DNA of 64,000 nucleotides, from positions 2,761,001 to 2,825,000 of the forward strand of contig NZ_JAUSYQ010000002.1 in assembly GCF_030816965.1 (NCBI RefSeq). The letters run 5' to 3'. Within the stretch, counting starts at the first letter, position 1. The number at the start of each line of letters is the position of its first letter. Source of the stretch: Streptomyces canus (lineage in GTDB: Bacteria > Actinomycetota > Actinomycetes > Streptomycetales > Streptomycetaceae). The notes below the pieces were generated by a model. It worked only from the letters and a program-made list of their open reading frames with translations. It was not told the DNA's origin and searched no databases. Positions 25,879-34,348 of this stretch are shown here, piece after piece. A program made the translations under genes and the position numbers.

Positions 25879-27081
25879 GTGGAACTCACTCTGCTCGGTA
25901 CCGGTGCCCCCAACGGCCTTCCCCGACCCGGCTGTCCCTGTGCCGCCTGTGCGGTCGCCGTCGGAGCGGACGCCCGTGGTGCCACCGCCGTCCTCATCGA
26001 CGAGGCCCTGCTGCTCGATCTCACCCCCGGCGCCGCCTTCGCGGCCGCCCGCGCCGGGCACTCGCTCGGTGGCGTACGGCAGGTTCTGCTGTCGCACCCC
26101 CACGACGGGCCCCCGGTCGAGGTGCCCGCCGGGCTTCCGCAGCCGGGGCGGGTGCCGGACGGGCAGGAGTTGGCGTTGTCGACGGGGCATCGGGTGCGGG
26201 CCGTGGCGATGGACGCGCCGGGGACCGGGTACGCCGTCACCGGGCCCGACGGGCAGCGGGCGCTGTATCTGCCGCCGGGGGGTTCGCCCGCCGGGCTGGA
26301 GGAGGGCGCCGTCGAGTCGTACGACATGGTGCTCGCCGATGTCGTACGGCGGCCGGACGCGCTGTCCCGGCTGCGGGCCGTGGGCGCGGTCGGGCACACG
26401 ACGGATGTCGTCGCCGTGCATATCGATCACGACGTGCCACCGGGGGCCGAGGTGCGGCGGCGGCTGGCCGCGGCGGGAGCGCGGGCCGTGCCCGACGGGA
26501 CGACTCTGGTCGTCGGAGCCTACGAGGACGTACCGGATGTGCCGCGGCGGACGCTGGTGCTGGGCGGGGCGCGGTCCGGGAAGTCGGTGGAGGCCGAGCG
26601 GCGGCTGGAGGCTTTCCCCGAGGTGCTGTACGTGGCGACCGGTGGCTCGCGGAACGGGGACACCGAGTGGGCCTCCCGGGTTTTCGCCCATCGCGAGCGG
26701 CGGCCCGGCTCGTGGCGTACGGCCGAGACGTGCGATCTGGTGCCGCTGCTGAAGGACGACGGGGCACCGCTGCTGATCGACTGTCTGTCGCTGTGGCTGA
26801 CGGACGCGATGGACGCCGTGGGAGCGTGGGACGACGCGGAGTGGGCCGACGGCGGGGAGCGCGAACTGCGGGCGCGGGTGCGGGAGTTGACGGAGGCGGT
26901 GCGGGGCGCGCGGCGGACCGTGGTGGCCGTGTCCAATGAGGTGGGCTCGGGGATCGTGCCGGCCACCGCGTCCGGGCGCCGGTACCGGGACGAGCTGGGG
27001 CGGCTGAACGCGGCGTTCGCGGGCGAGTGCGAGCAGGTGGTGCTGGTGGTGGCGGGGCAGGCGATGGTGCTACGGGGCTGA
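25879..27081 (+). CDS. cobU: adenosylcobinamide kinase/guanylyltransferase with N-terminal metallo-beta-lactamase-like domain
   Basis: The C-terminal 170 residues phosphorylate adenosylcobinamide and attach GMP in nucleotide-loop assembly of cobalamin. They show the P-loop LGGARSGKS near residue 228, DCLSLWLTD and the signature VSNEVGSGIVPATASGRRYRDELG. Residues 1-215 look like a metallo-beta-lactamase fold (LLGTGAPNGLPRPGC, VLLSHPHDGP), but the usual HxHxDH metal motif is degraded to HPHDGP, so hydrolase activity is doubtful. The start is GTG. The gene end overlaps the convergent methyltransferase-like gene by 12 bases. Confidence 0.92.
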   Translation: MELTLLGTGAPNGLPRPGCPCAACAVAVGADARGATAVLIDEALLLDLTPGAAFAAARAGHSLGGVRQVLLSHPHDGPPVEVPAGLPQPGRVPDGQELALSTGHRVRAVAMDAPGTGYAVTGPDGQRALYLPPGGSPAGLEEGAVESYDMVLADVVRRPDALSRLRAVGAVGHTTDVVAVHIDHDVPPGAEVRRRLAAAGARAVPDGTTLVVGAYEDVPDVPRRTLVLGGARSGKSVEAERRLEAFPEVLYVATGGSRNGDTEWASRVFAHRERRPGSWRTAETCDLVPLLKDDGAPLLIDCLSLWLTDAMDAVGAWDDAEWADGGERELRARVRELTEAVRGARRTVVAVSNEVGSGIVPATASGRRYRDELGRLNAAFAGECEQVVLVVAGQAMVLRG

Positions 27082-27678
27082 GGTGTCGGTGCCCTCGCGG
27101 TCTTTGCGGGCGATCACCCGGTACGCCCTCGCGAAGCGGGTGCCGGCGAGGAGGAGGGCCAGGGCGTGGTCCAGCCCTCTCGCGGCGGAGGCCACCGGTC
27201 CGGTCGCCCTCGGCAGGCGGGTCGTCACGCGGCCCGGGATGTGCGCGGACCTGCGGGCCGTGGCGATGATCGTGCAGCCCTGGGACTCCAACTCGGCGCG
27301 GGGGTCGCCCGGGCATTCCACGAGCAGGTGACCGCCGGGGCGCAGAACGGCGAGGGCCGCCTGGAAATCCTGGGTGCGGGGCCGCTGGTTCAGCAGGCTG
27401 ACCACGTCGTAGCGGGCGCGGAGACGGGCGGTGATCTGCGGGTCCGTCAGCCGGCCGAGGTGGCCTTCCTCCAGGCGTTCGACCGCTTGGGCGTGCAGAA
27501 CGCGGGGGCTGGGGTCCAGGCCGTCGAAGGCCGTGTAGGGGAAGAACCTTCTCGCCGCCTCGGGGAAGTCCGCGTCCCCCGTCTCCACGTCCAGCCAGCT
27601 CTCCGGTTCGGGGAACGGCAGCATCGCGCGGGCGGTGGAGCGAAGACGCCGTACGGAAGGGGCGGTCGGTGCGGGCAT
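27070..27678 (-). CDS. methyltransferase-like protein of unknown substrate
   Basis: A 202-residue protein starting at the ATG at 27678, with GGGAGG five bases upstream. The middle has the later part of a SAM-methyltransferase fold (YDVVSLLNQRPRTQDFQAALAVLRPGGHLLVECP near residues 90-125). The glycine-rich motif I is reduced, so SAM binding is uncertain. The tail is basic. It sits between cobU and cobT on the opposite strand. It may be a methyltransferase relative that has lost cofactor binding. Confidence 0.75.
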   Translation of the reverse strand: MPAPTAPSVRRLRSTARAMLPFPEPESWLDVETGDADFPEAARRFFPYTAFDGLDPSPRVLHAQAVERLEEGHLGRLTDPQITARLRARYDVVSLLNQRPRTQDFQAALAVLRPGGHLLVECPGDPRAELESQGCTIIATARRSAHIPGRVTTRLPRATGPVASAARGLDHALALLLAGTRFARAYRVIARKDREGTDTSAP

Positions 27679-27804
27679 GAGACCTCCCGAGGATGTACGG
27701 CAATTCGCTATAAAGCGGAACGTATGGGATGCCGACCCCGGGTGCAACGACGTCATGGCCATGTGGCGCCCCCGTGTTCGATCAGGGCCGGTACTGTTCG
27801 GCGA

Positions 27805-28893
27805 ATGAGCTCGCTTAATCTCGACGACTTCACCGACCTGATCGAGCGCCCCGACGGTGGGGTGCGTCGCGACGCCGAGGCGCGCCGGGAGCGTCAGATC
27901 GTGCCGCCCGGGGCGTTGGGCCGCCTCGACGACCTGGGTGAGTGGCTGGCCGCGGCGCAGTCGGCCGTACCGGTACGGCCGGTCGAACGGCCGCGGGTCG
28001 TGCTCTTCGCCGGTGACCACGGTGTCGCCGGACTGGGCGTCTCGGGGCGGGCCGCGGGCAGCGCCTCGGAGTTGGTGCGGGAGGTCCTGGAGGGCGGCCG
28101 TCCGGTGTCGATCCTCGCGCGGCGGCTGGGTGTGCCGGTACGGGTCGTCGACATGGCGCTGGACTGCGATCCGGCCGAGCTGCCGGAGGACGTCGTACGG
28201 CATCGGGTGCGGCGCGGGAGCGGTCGTATCGATGTCGAGGACGCGTTGACCCTCGAGGAGGCGGAGGCCGCCTTCCGGGCCGGGGTCGCGGTGGCCGACG
28301 AGGAGGCCGACTCCGGTACCGATCTCGTGGTGCTCGGCGATGTGAGCGTGGGCGGGACCACGGCGGCCGGGGTGCTGGTCGCGGCGCTGTGCGGGACCGA
28401 CGCGTCCGTCGTGACCGGGCGGGGCGGGACCGGGATCGACGACCTGGCCTGGATGCGCAAGTGCGCGGCGATCCGGGACGCGCTGCGGCGGGCGCGGCCG
28501 GTGCTCGGGGACCAGTTGCAACTGCTGGCGGCCGTCGGCGGGGCCGACCTCGCCGCGATCACGGGTTTTCTCCTCCAGAGCGCGGTGCGCAAGCTGCCCG
28601 TCGTGCTGGACGGGGTGGTCGTGGCCGCCTGTGCGCTGGTGGGTCAGCGGATCGCGTTCCGGGCGCCGGACTGGTGGCTGGCCGGGCAGAAAAGCGGTGA
28701 GCCGGGACAGACGAAGGCGCTGGACCGGATGGCCCTGGAACCGCTGCTCGACCACGGTGTGACGGTCGGCGAGGGTGCGGGCGGACTGCTGGCGCTGCCG
28801 CTGGTGCAGGCCGCGGCGGCGCTGGCCGCCGAACTGCCGGAGAAGCCCGCGGTTTCCGAGGAGGAGCCGGAGAAGGTGTCCGACGAGGAGTAG
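27805..28893 (+). CDS. cobT: nicotinate-nucleotide-dimethylbenzimidazole phosphoribosyltransferase
   Basis: Makes alpha-ribazole phosphate, the lower ligand of cobalamin. The 362-residue protein shows the CobT signatures ERQIVPPGALGRLDDLG, LFAGDHGVAGLGVS, LGDVSVGGTTAAGVL, the catalytic-region VTGRGGTGID and a glutamate in VGEGAGG near the C-terminus. A hydrophilic acidic tail (EEEPEKVSDEE) follows. It acts with cobU and cobS in this window. The ATG start has no clear ribosome site. Confidence 0.96.
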   Translation: MSSLNLDDFTDLIERPDGGVRRDAEARRERQIVPPGALGRLDDLGEWLAAAQSAVPVRPVERPRVVLFAGDHGVAGLGVSGRAAGSASELVREVLEGGRPVSILARRLGVPVRVVDMALDCDPAELPEDVVRHRVRRGSGRIDVEDALTLEEAEAAFRAGVAVADEEADSGTDLVVLGDVSVGGTTAAGVLVAALCGTDASVVTGRGGTGIDDLAWMRKCAAIRDALRRARPVLGDQLQLLAAVGGADLAAITGFLLQSAVRKLPVVLDGVVVAACALVGQRIAFRAPDWWLAGQKSGEPGQTKALDRMALEPLLDHGVTVGEGAGGLLALPLVQAAAALAAELPEKPAVSEEEPEKVSDEE

Positions 28894-28954
28894 TCCAGGA
28901 CGGGTGGGCGCCCTTGCGACAGAATCGCCGGCGCAAAGGGCATGATCGCCCTTC

Positions 28955-30721
28955 ATGGGAGATGTCCGAGTTGCACCTGTTCGGAATGTCCGCCGGTCCA
29001 CCGGCGCCTCGCGGCGGGCCGCCGGTTTCGCCGTCTGGTACCTGCGGGTCGTCGCGTTCGTCAACTTCCTCAGCGCGGTGTGGGTCTCGCTGGGGCAGGA
29101 CGTGCGGCGGCACAACCAGGAGGACTTCTTCACGCCGTATCTGCTGACGGCGGGCTTCGCCTCCGGGGTGTTCACGGCCTTCCTCGCCATCACCATGCGG
29201 CGGCGCAAGCGCGCGGCGTGGATCCTGAACCTGGTGCTGTCGGGGGCGTTCCTCGCGCTGTTCGTCCTCGCGATGGCGTTCCCGGAGATCCGGCGGTACG
29301 CGCAGAACTGGATCTCGCTCGGCCTCACGGCCGCGTTCGTCGCCGCGCTGCTCGTCGGCCGGCGGGAGTTCTACGCCAAGGGTGACCGGTCCAATCCGCG
29401 GCTCGCCGCCGCCGTGGCCGTGGGCGGACTGCTGGTGTCCTCGTTGCTGGCCGCGCTGCTGGTGACCGTCACCAACCAGGCCTCGAGGTCCTCGGCCTTC
29501 GGGGAGCGGTGGTGGTACGGCACGCTGCGGCTGGTCTCGGTCGCCGCCGACGACTCCCGCTTCGACGGGATCCTGACGCCGAACTGGGTCAACGTCGTCA
29601 TCAACGTGCTCAGCACGATCCTCGTCCTCGCCGTCTTCTACGCCGCCTTCCGCTCCCGGCGTGCGGTCGACCCGATCACCGAGGACGACGAGCGGCGCCT
29701 GAGGGAGCTGCTGGAGCGGCACGGCGAACGGGACTCGCTCGGGTACTTCGCGCTGCGCAGGGAGAAGAGCGTCGTCTGGTCGCCGACCGGGAAGGCGGCG
29801 GTGACCTACCGGGTCGTCAGCGGGGTCTCGCTGGCCTCCGGCGATCCGATCGGCGACCCGGAGGCCTGGCCGGGGGCGATCGAGCCGTGGCTCGCCGAGG
29901 CCCGGGCGCACGGGTGGCTGCCGGCGGTGATGGGCGCGAGTGAGGACGCGGGGACGGTGTACGCGCGGCACGGCCTGAACGCGCTGGAGCTGGGCGACGA
30001 GGCGATCGTCGAGGTCGCCGAGTTCACGCTGGAGGGGCGGGCGATGCGGACCGTCCGGCAGGCCTACAACCGGGTCGGACGGGCCGGGTACACCGTACGG
30101 ATCCGGCGCCACGAGGACATCCCCGCCGAGGAGATGGCGGCTCTCGTGCGGCATGCGGACGACTGGCGGGACGGGGCCACCGAGCGCGGGTTCAGCATGG
30201 CGCTGGGGCGGCTCGGGGATCCGGAGGACGGCCGGTGCGTGGCGCTGGAGTGCAGGGCCGGCGACGGTGAGCTGAAGGCGGTGCTCTCCTTCGTGCCGTG
30301 GGGGCCGCACGGGCTGTCCCTCGACCTCATGCGCCGGGACCGCGACGCGGACAACGGGCTCATGGAGTTCATGGTCATCGAGCTGCTGAACCGGGCCCAG
30401 GAGATCCAGATCACCCAGGTCTCGCTCAACTTCGCCATGTTCCGTTCGGTCTTCGAACGTGGTGCGCGTCTTGGTGCCGGGCCGGTGCTGCGGCTGTGGC
30501 GGTCGCTGCTCAGCTTCTTCTCGCGCTGGTGGCAGATCGAGTCCCTGTACCGGGCCAACGCCAAGTACCGGCCCATCTGGGAACCGCGGTTCCTGCTCTT
30601 CGAGAAGAGCGCGGACCTGCCGCGCATCGGCATCGCCTCGGCCCGCGCGGAGGGGTTCCTGGAGGTGCCGGGACTGCCCGGGTGGCTACGGCGGCGGGAG
30701 CACCTGAGTACGCACAGATGA
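28955..30721 (+). CDS. membrane phosphatidylglycerol lysyltransferase-like protein (DUF2156/MprF C-terminal domain)
   Basis: A 588-residue protein. Residues 25-230 contain about six membrane helices. Residues 240-570 form a cytosolic DUF2156 domain, a pair of GNAT-like folds that in MprF and LysX transfers aminoacyl groups from tRNA to phosphatidylglycerol. Typical segments are VTYRVVSGVSLASGDPIGD, AVYARHGL-type TVYARHGLNAL, and LSLDLMRRD. The substrate is not determined. The gene is followed after ten bases by a membrane protein gene, and a broken copy of part of this gene lies inverted at 31445-31640. Confidence 0.9.
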   Translation: MGDVRVAPVRNVRRSTGASRRAAGFAVWYLRVVAFVNFLSAVWVSLGQDVRRHNQEDFFTPYLLTAGFASGVFTAFLAITMRRRKRAAWILNLVLSGAFLALFVLAMAFPEIRRYAQNWISLGLTAAFVAALLVGRREFYAKGDRSNPRLAAAVAVGGLLVSSLLAALLVTVTNQASRSSAFGERWWYGTLRLVSVAADDSRFDGILTPNWVNVVINVLSTILVLAVFYAAFRSRRAVDPITEDDERRLRELLERHGERDSLGYFALRREKSVVWSPTGKAAVTYRVVSGVSLASGDPIGDPEAWPGAIEPWLAEARAHGWLPAVMGASEDAGTVYARHGLNALELGDEAIVEVAEFTLEGRAMRTVRQAYNRVGRAGYTVRIRRHEDIPAEEMAALVRHADDWRDGATERGFSMALGRLGDPEDGRCVALECRAGDGELKAVLSFVPWGPHGLSLDLMRRDRDADNGLMEFMVIELLNRAQEIQITQVSLNFAMFRSVFERGARLGAGPVLRLWRSLLSFFSRWWQIESLYRANAKYRPIWEPRFLLFEKSADLPRIGIASARAEGFLEVPGLPGWLRRREHLSTHR

Positions 30722-30731
30722 GGACCATGGG

Positions 30732-31424
30732 ATGAAGACGCTCGCCCGCTGGGCCCGCGCGGAGTGGGGGCCGCTGTACGTCACCGTGCGCGGACCGCTG
30801 CTGCGGCGGAAGTGGCGGGCGGTCCCCCTGGCGTTGACGGCCGTCGGGCTGACGGCGGCCCTGCACTTCGTGCACAACCAGTCGTGGGGCTACGACGTCG
30901 TCCAGGACGTCGGTGCCGTACGCGCCGCGGACCCGTTGTGGCTCGCCCTGCTCCGCACTCCCCTCTCCCTGTTCGTGCCGGCCCTGGACCTGCCGGTGTG
31001 GGGCGCGCTGGTGCAGATCCTGTTCGTGTTCGGGATCGCCGAGATCTGTCTGGGCCGGTGGCGGACGCTCGCCCTGGCCTACGCGGCCACGCTCGCCGGA
31101 ACGCTGTACGCGCGGGTGGGTATCTGGCTGGGCCCCGACAGCCCACTCGGCCTGTCCGCCTCGGACGCGCACGTCGTCGACACCGGCCCGTCGGCGGCCG
31201 TGGTGGGTCTTGCCGTCTTCCTCGGCCTGCGTTACGGCGCCCGGGTCACCGCGGGCGCCGTGATCGCGTCGATGGTGGCGGAGGTGCTGGTGAAGGAGAA
31301 CCTCGCCGGCAGGGAACACCTGGCGGCGATCGCGGCGATGCTGGTGCTGTGCGGAATCCCGGCGACACGTCGGCGGCGTGCGAGGGAAGAGGCCGGGTCG
31401 GGGCTGCCGCCCGGCGAGCACTGA
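30732..31424 (+). CDS. rhomboid-like integral membrane protein of unknown function
   Basis: A 230-residue protein with about six membrane helices (near 33-50, 75-95, 100-120, 125-142, 160-180 and 195-212) and a basic C-terminus. The helix arrangement and the GxxSA/H residues (DSPLGLSASDAHVVDTGPSAA) recall rhomboid-fold proteins, but a clear Ser-His protease dyad is not evident. The start lies ten bases after the DUF2156 gene, so the two are probably co-transcribed. Confidence 0.8.
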   Translation: MKTLARWARAEWGPLYVTVRGPLLRRKWRAVPLALTAVGLTAALHFVHNQSWGYDVVQDVGAVRAADPLWLALLRTPLSLFVPALDLPVWGALVQILFVFGIAEICLGRWRTLALAYAATLAGTLYARVGIWLGPDSPLGLSASDAHVVDTGPSAAVVGLAVFLGLRYGARVTAGAVIASMVAEVLVKENLAGREHLAAIAAMLVLCGIPATRRRRAREEAGSGLPPGEH

Positions 31425-31444
31425 GACGGGCACCGACGCGGACC

Positions 31445-31640
31445 ACGTCCCGCGTCCATCACCGCCGGCAGCGACCCATGCGCCCGCGCCTCGGCGAGCG
31501 GCCCGATCGCCCCCGGCCAGGCCTCCGGGTCGCCGATCGGATCGCCGGAGACCGGCGAGACCCCGCTGACGACCCGGTAGGTCACGGCCGCCTTCCCGGT
31601 CGGTGACCGGACGACGCTCTTCTCCCTGCGCAGCCCGTGC
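31445..31640 (-). pseudogene. inverted fragment of the DUF2156 acyltransferase gene
   Basis: On the minus strand about 190 bases match bases 29752-29943 of the intact gene at roughly 90% identity. They encode LRREKSVV, VTYRVVSGVS, GDPIGDPEAWPGAIG and LPAVMDA in the same order. One codon is deleted (WLAEA becomes LAEA). No flanking part of the gene is present on either side. This is a partial inverted duplication that has no domain of its own and cannot encode a functional enzyme. Confidence 0.85.
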
Positions 31641-31710
31641 GGCCCCGGGCCCCGGAAACCGGCATTGACGCCGACCGCCCCGCGTCACTGACCAAGATCC
31701 CCGCGGCGCG

Positions 31711-32469
31711 TCAGCGGCGTTCCAGCGACGGCGTCGGGTCCGGTTTGCCGCCGATCAGATCCTGGAACCTCCGGCGGGGGCCCGACCAGCGCTTGTCGCG
31801 ATGGTAGGCGCGCAGGGTGGCCCGGGCGCGGGCGCGCGGGCGGCGGCGGTAGAAGCGCCGGGCCCAGGGGGAACCCGGGCGGGCCAGGCGGATGACACCG
31901 ATCAGGCCGATGAGCGGGACGATCACGCTGAAGATCGCCATCCGGGTCTTGCCCTTGAGCAGGACGAGTATCGCGAAGAGGAAGTTGACCACCACGCTGG
32001 TGATGACACCGCCGCGGTCCTGGGCCTCCTCCTGCGTGACGTCGTTGACGCCGAACGGCGAGAATCCCGCGAGCATCAGACCGACCAGCGCCGCGGTGAG
32101 GACGACGACCTCGACGCTCTTGCGGCCCTCCTCGGTCCAGTAGACGTCGTCGAGATGCAGGATCAGCGCGAACTCGTCCAGCACCAGACCCGCGCCCATG
32201 CCGAAGACGACCGCGCACAGCCCGGCCACGAAGCCGTGCCGCCCGCTCGCGACCGCGCCGAAGCCGCCGACGACGGTGAGGGCGACTCCGGGCACCACGT
32301 GGTGGATGTGCACCCCTCCGGAGCTGACGTTGCCGAAGGGACCCTTGCCCGCCCGGATGAGCCGGGTGACGACCCGCGTGATCAGGAAGGTCAGGACGAA
32401 CGCGGTCAGGGCGAGGAGCAACGGCAGCTTGCCCGGTTCCACGATGTTGCGCTCCAGCCAGTGACCCAT
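31711..32469 (-). CDS. conserved integral membrane protein of unknown function
   Basis: A 252-residue protein with about six membrane helices (near 16-36, 62-80, 83-103, 118-138, 160-180 and 183-203) and an arginine-rich cytoplasmic tail of about 45 residues. An HIHHVVPG motif (near residue 54) and FALILHLDDVYW supply conserved histidines and acidic residues that could bind metal or serve a hydrolase fold. I do not recognise a characterised family. It is divergent from cobS. Confidence 0.78.
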   Translation of the reverse strand: MGHWLERNIVEPGKLPLLLALTAFVLTFLITRVVTRLIRAGKGPFGNVSSGGVHIHHVVPGVALTVVGGFGAVASGRHGFVAGLCAVVFGMGAGLVLDEFALILHLDDVYWTEEGRKSVEVVVLTAALVGLMLAGFSPFGVNDVTQEEAQDRGGVITSVVVNFLFAILVLLKGKTRMAIFSVIVPLIGLIGVIRLARPGSPWARRFYRRRPRARARATLRAYHRDKRWSGPRRRFQDLIGGKPDPTPSLERR

Positions 32470-32536
32470 GTCCCCAGTCTCCGACCGGTGGGGGTGGGCC
32501 GCCCGGCGGCCACGGCGTCCGGGCTACCCTGCCGAC

Positions 32537-33325
32537 GTGTCCATGACCCCACCCCCGCTCGACGGCCTCCGCTTCGCCTTCGGCACGCTCAGCGTGCTCC
32601 CCGTGAAGGTGACCCGCTGGGACCGGGAGGCGGCACGCGGCGGAATGCTGTGCGCTCCGCTGGTCGGGGTGGCACTGGGATGTGTGTCCGCCGCGCTGGG
32701 CCTCCTGCTCCTGGCCCTGGGCTCCTCCGCACTGCTCGCCGCGGTCGCCGGCGTCGCCGTACCGGCGGTCCTCACGCGGGGCCTGCACCTCGACGGCCTC
32801 GCGGACACCGCCGACGGCTTGGGCAGCGGCAAGCCCGCCGAGGACGCCCTGCGGATCATGAAGCAGTCGGACATCGGACCGTTCGGGGTGCTCACCCTCG
32901 TGTTCGTGCTGCTCGCCCAGGTGGCCGCGCTGTCGCAGATGTACGGCGACTCGTGGGCGCGGGGTGCGACGGCGGCCGTGGTCTCGGCGACAGTCGCGCG
33001 CCTGGCCTTGACGCTGGCGGCCCGCGCCGGGGTCCCGCCGGCCAGGCCGGAGGGACTGGGGGCCGCGGTGGCGGGGGTGGTTCCCGTTCGAGGTGCGGTA
33101 CCGGTGGCCGTCGCGGTGACGCTGGGTGCGGCCGGGGCGGGGGCGCTCCTCGGGTCGTACGACGTCGTCCGCACGCTCCTGGCGGTCGCCGCCGCCGTGG
33201 CAGCGGCCGAGCTTCTCCTACGGCACTGCACGCGCCGCTTCGGCGGAGTGACCGGGGACGTGTTCGGGGGGCTGGCGGAGACGGCGGCGACGACGGCACT
33301 GGTGATCCTGTCGCTGGACTTCTGA
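32537..33325 (+). CDS. cobS: adenosylcobinamide-GDP ribazoletransferase (cobalamin synthase)
   Basis: Joins adenosylcobinamide-GDP to alpha-ribazole, the last step of cobalamin assembly in the membrane. The 262-residue protein shows the catalytic motif TRGLHLDGLADTADGL near residue 80, then SDIGPFGVL and a run of helices rich in Ala/Leu/Val. The C-terminal RFGGVTGDVFGGLAETAAT motif is intact. The start is GTG at 32537 or ATG two codons later; neither has a good ribosome site. Confidence 0.95.
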   Translation: MSMTPPPLDGLRFAFGTLSVLPVKVTRWDREAARGGMLCAPLVGVALGCVSAALGLLLLALGSSALLAAVAGVAVPAVLTRGLHLDGLADTADGLGSGKPAEDALRIMKQSDIGPFGVLTLVFVLLAQVAALSQMYGDSWARGATAAVVSATVARLALTLAARAGVPPARPEGLGAAVAGVVPVRGAVPVAVAVTLGAAGAGALLGSYDVVRTLLAVAAAVAAAELLLRHCTRRFGGVTGDVFGGLAETAATTALVILSLDF

Positions 33326-33339
33326 CAGGCCTCGAACGT

Positions 33340-34119
33340 CTAACAGGCCTCGCGCCACACCCCGAGTTCGTACTTCTTCAGCATCGAACTCAGCTTCAGC
33401 CGCCGGGACTCGGCGCAGAAGCGGCTGGTGGGCAGTTCGTACTCGACGTGGAAGACCGCCTTGTCCGCCTTGATGAACGGCTCCATGTCCGCGCACTCGG
33501 CGTACTGCGCGCACTGCTCGTTGACCGCGAAGTCGAAGTCCCCCACCAACTCCGGGATCTGGTCGAGGTCGTTCTTCAGGCCGACCGACAGTCCGCGGTC
33601 GTGGGCCATCTCGGCGATCAGACGGTTGTAGCGGAGCTGGTCCGCCGCCGTCAGTACGAAGCCCGTGCGGTTCTTGTAGCCGTCCATGTTGTCCGGCTCC
33701 ACCGCGTCGAAGCCCTTCTCGCGGCACATGTCGAGGCGCTCCGCCATCAGCGGTTCCAGGACGTCCGTGGCGCGGATGTCGAGCCAGCGCTCCCCCTCCC
33801 AGCCGTTGCCGCGCCCGATCACCGACTTGGGGAACCTCCCGGCGTCGGGGCGCCAGTCCTCCCACGCGCCCGTGGAGAGGTAGCAGATGACCTTGCGGTT
33901 CTCGCCGTGCAGCGAGGACACCACGGCCTTGGACTGGTCGAAGCCGTCGATGTCGTACACCGGCACGTCCACGGACGTGTCGACACGTCCGGTCAGCTGC
34001 CACTGCCAGGCGACGCCGGGGCGGGGCCGCCAACGGGAGTCGCCGGACTCCGGGTCGGGGGTGGCCGAGCATCCGGCCACCAGAAGGATCACGGTGACCA
34101 GCAGGAGAGGGCGCTTCAA
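33340..34119 (-). CDS. GH114 endo-alpha-1,4-polygalactosaminidase-like lipoprotein
   Basis: A 259-residue lipoprotein. The TTG at 34119, with GGAG nine bases upstream, gives a well-formed signal (LKRPLLLVTVILLVAGC) with lipobox cysteine at about residue 18; longer starts do not. The mature domain is a GH114 TIM barrel: WQWQLTGRVD, VPVYDIDGFD, VICYLSTGAWEDWRPD, FDAVEPDNMDGY (acidic catalytic region near 145) and SVGLKNDLDQ. Related enzymes cut galactosamine-containing polysaccharides. It lies 15 bases from the convergent cobS end. Confidence 0.88.
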   Translation of the reverse strand: MKRPLLLVTVILLVAGCSATPDPESGDSRWRPRPGVAWQWQLTGRVDTSVDVPVYDIDGFDQSKAVVSSLHGENRKVICYLSTGAWEDWRPDAGRFPKSVIGRGNGWEGERWLDIRATDVLEPLMAERLDMCREKGFDAVEPDNMDGYKNRTGFVLTAADQLRYNRLIAEMAHDRGLSVGLKNDLDQIPELVGDFDFAVNEQCAQYAECADMEPFIKADKAVFHVEYELPTSRFCAESRRLKLSSMLKKYELGVWREAC

Positions 34120-34348
34120 CGGACGGGCTCCAGACAGTGCGACGGCGTACCCAGGGATGATCTCGTGTGCCGCGGCCATGGGTACGCTCGGCCGACCCGA
34201 GCGTAGGCTCGTCCCGGGTGGTCGCCGACAGGGGTGAAGGCCCCGATCGGGGCCCGTGCTCGGACACGAAATAGGGTCGGCCGTCGGGCCCGGTCGACCC
34301 ACCCGCTCGACCCCAGCAACTTCACATCGGAAGCGAGAATTCACCACC

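Noticed and set aside
31801..34206. Plus-strand open frame of about 801 codons
   Set aside because: It overlaps cobS in the wrong frame and two genes on the other strand; composition is typical of shadow frames.
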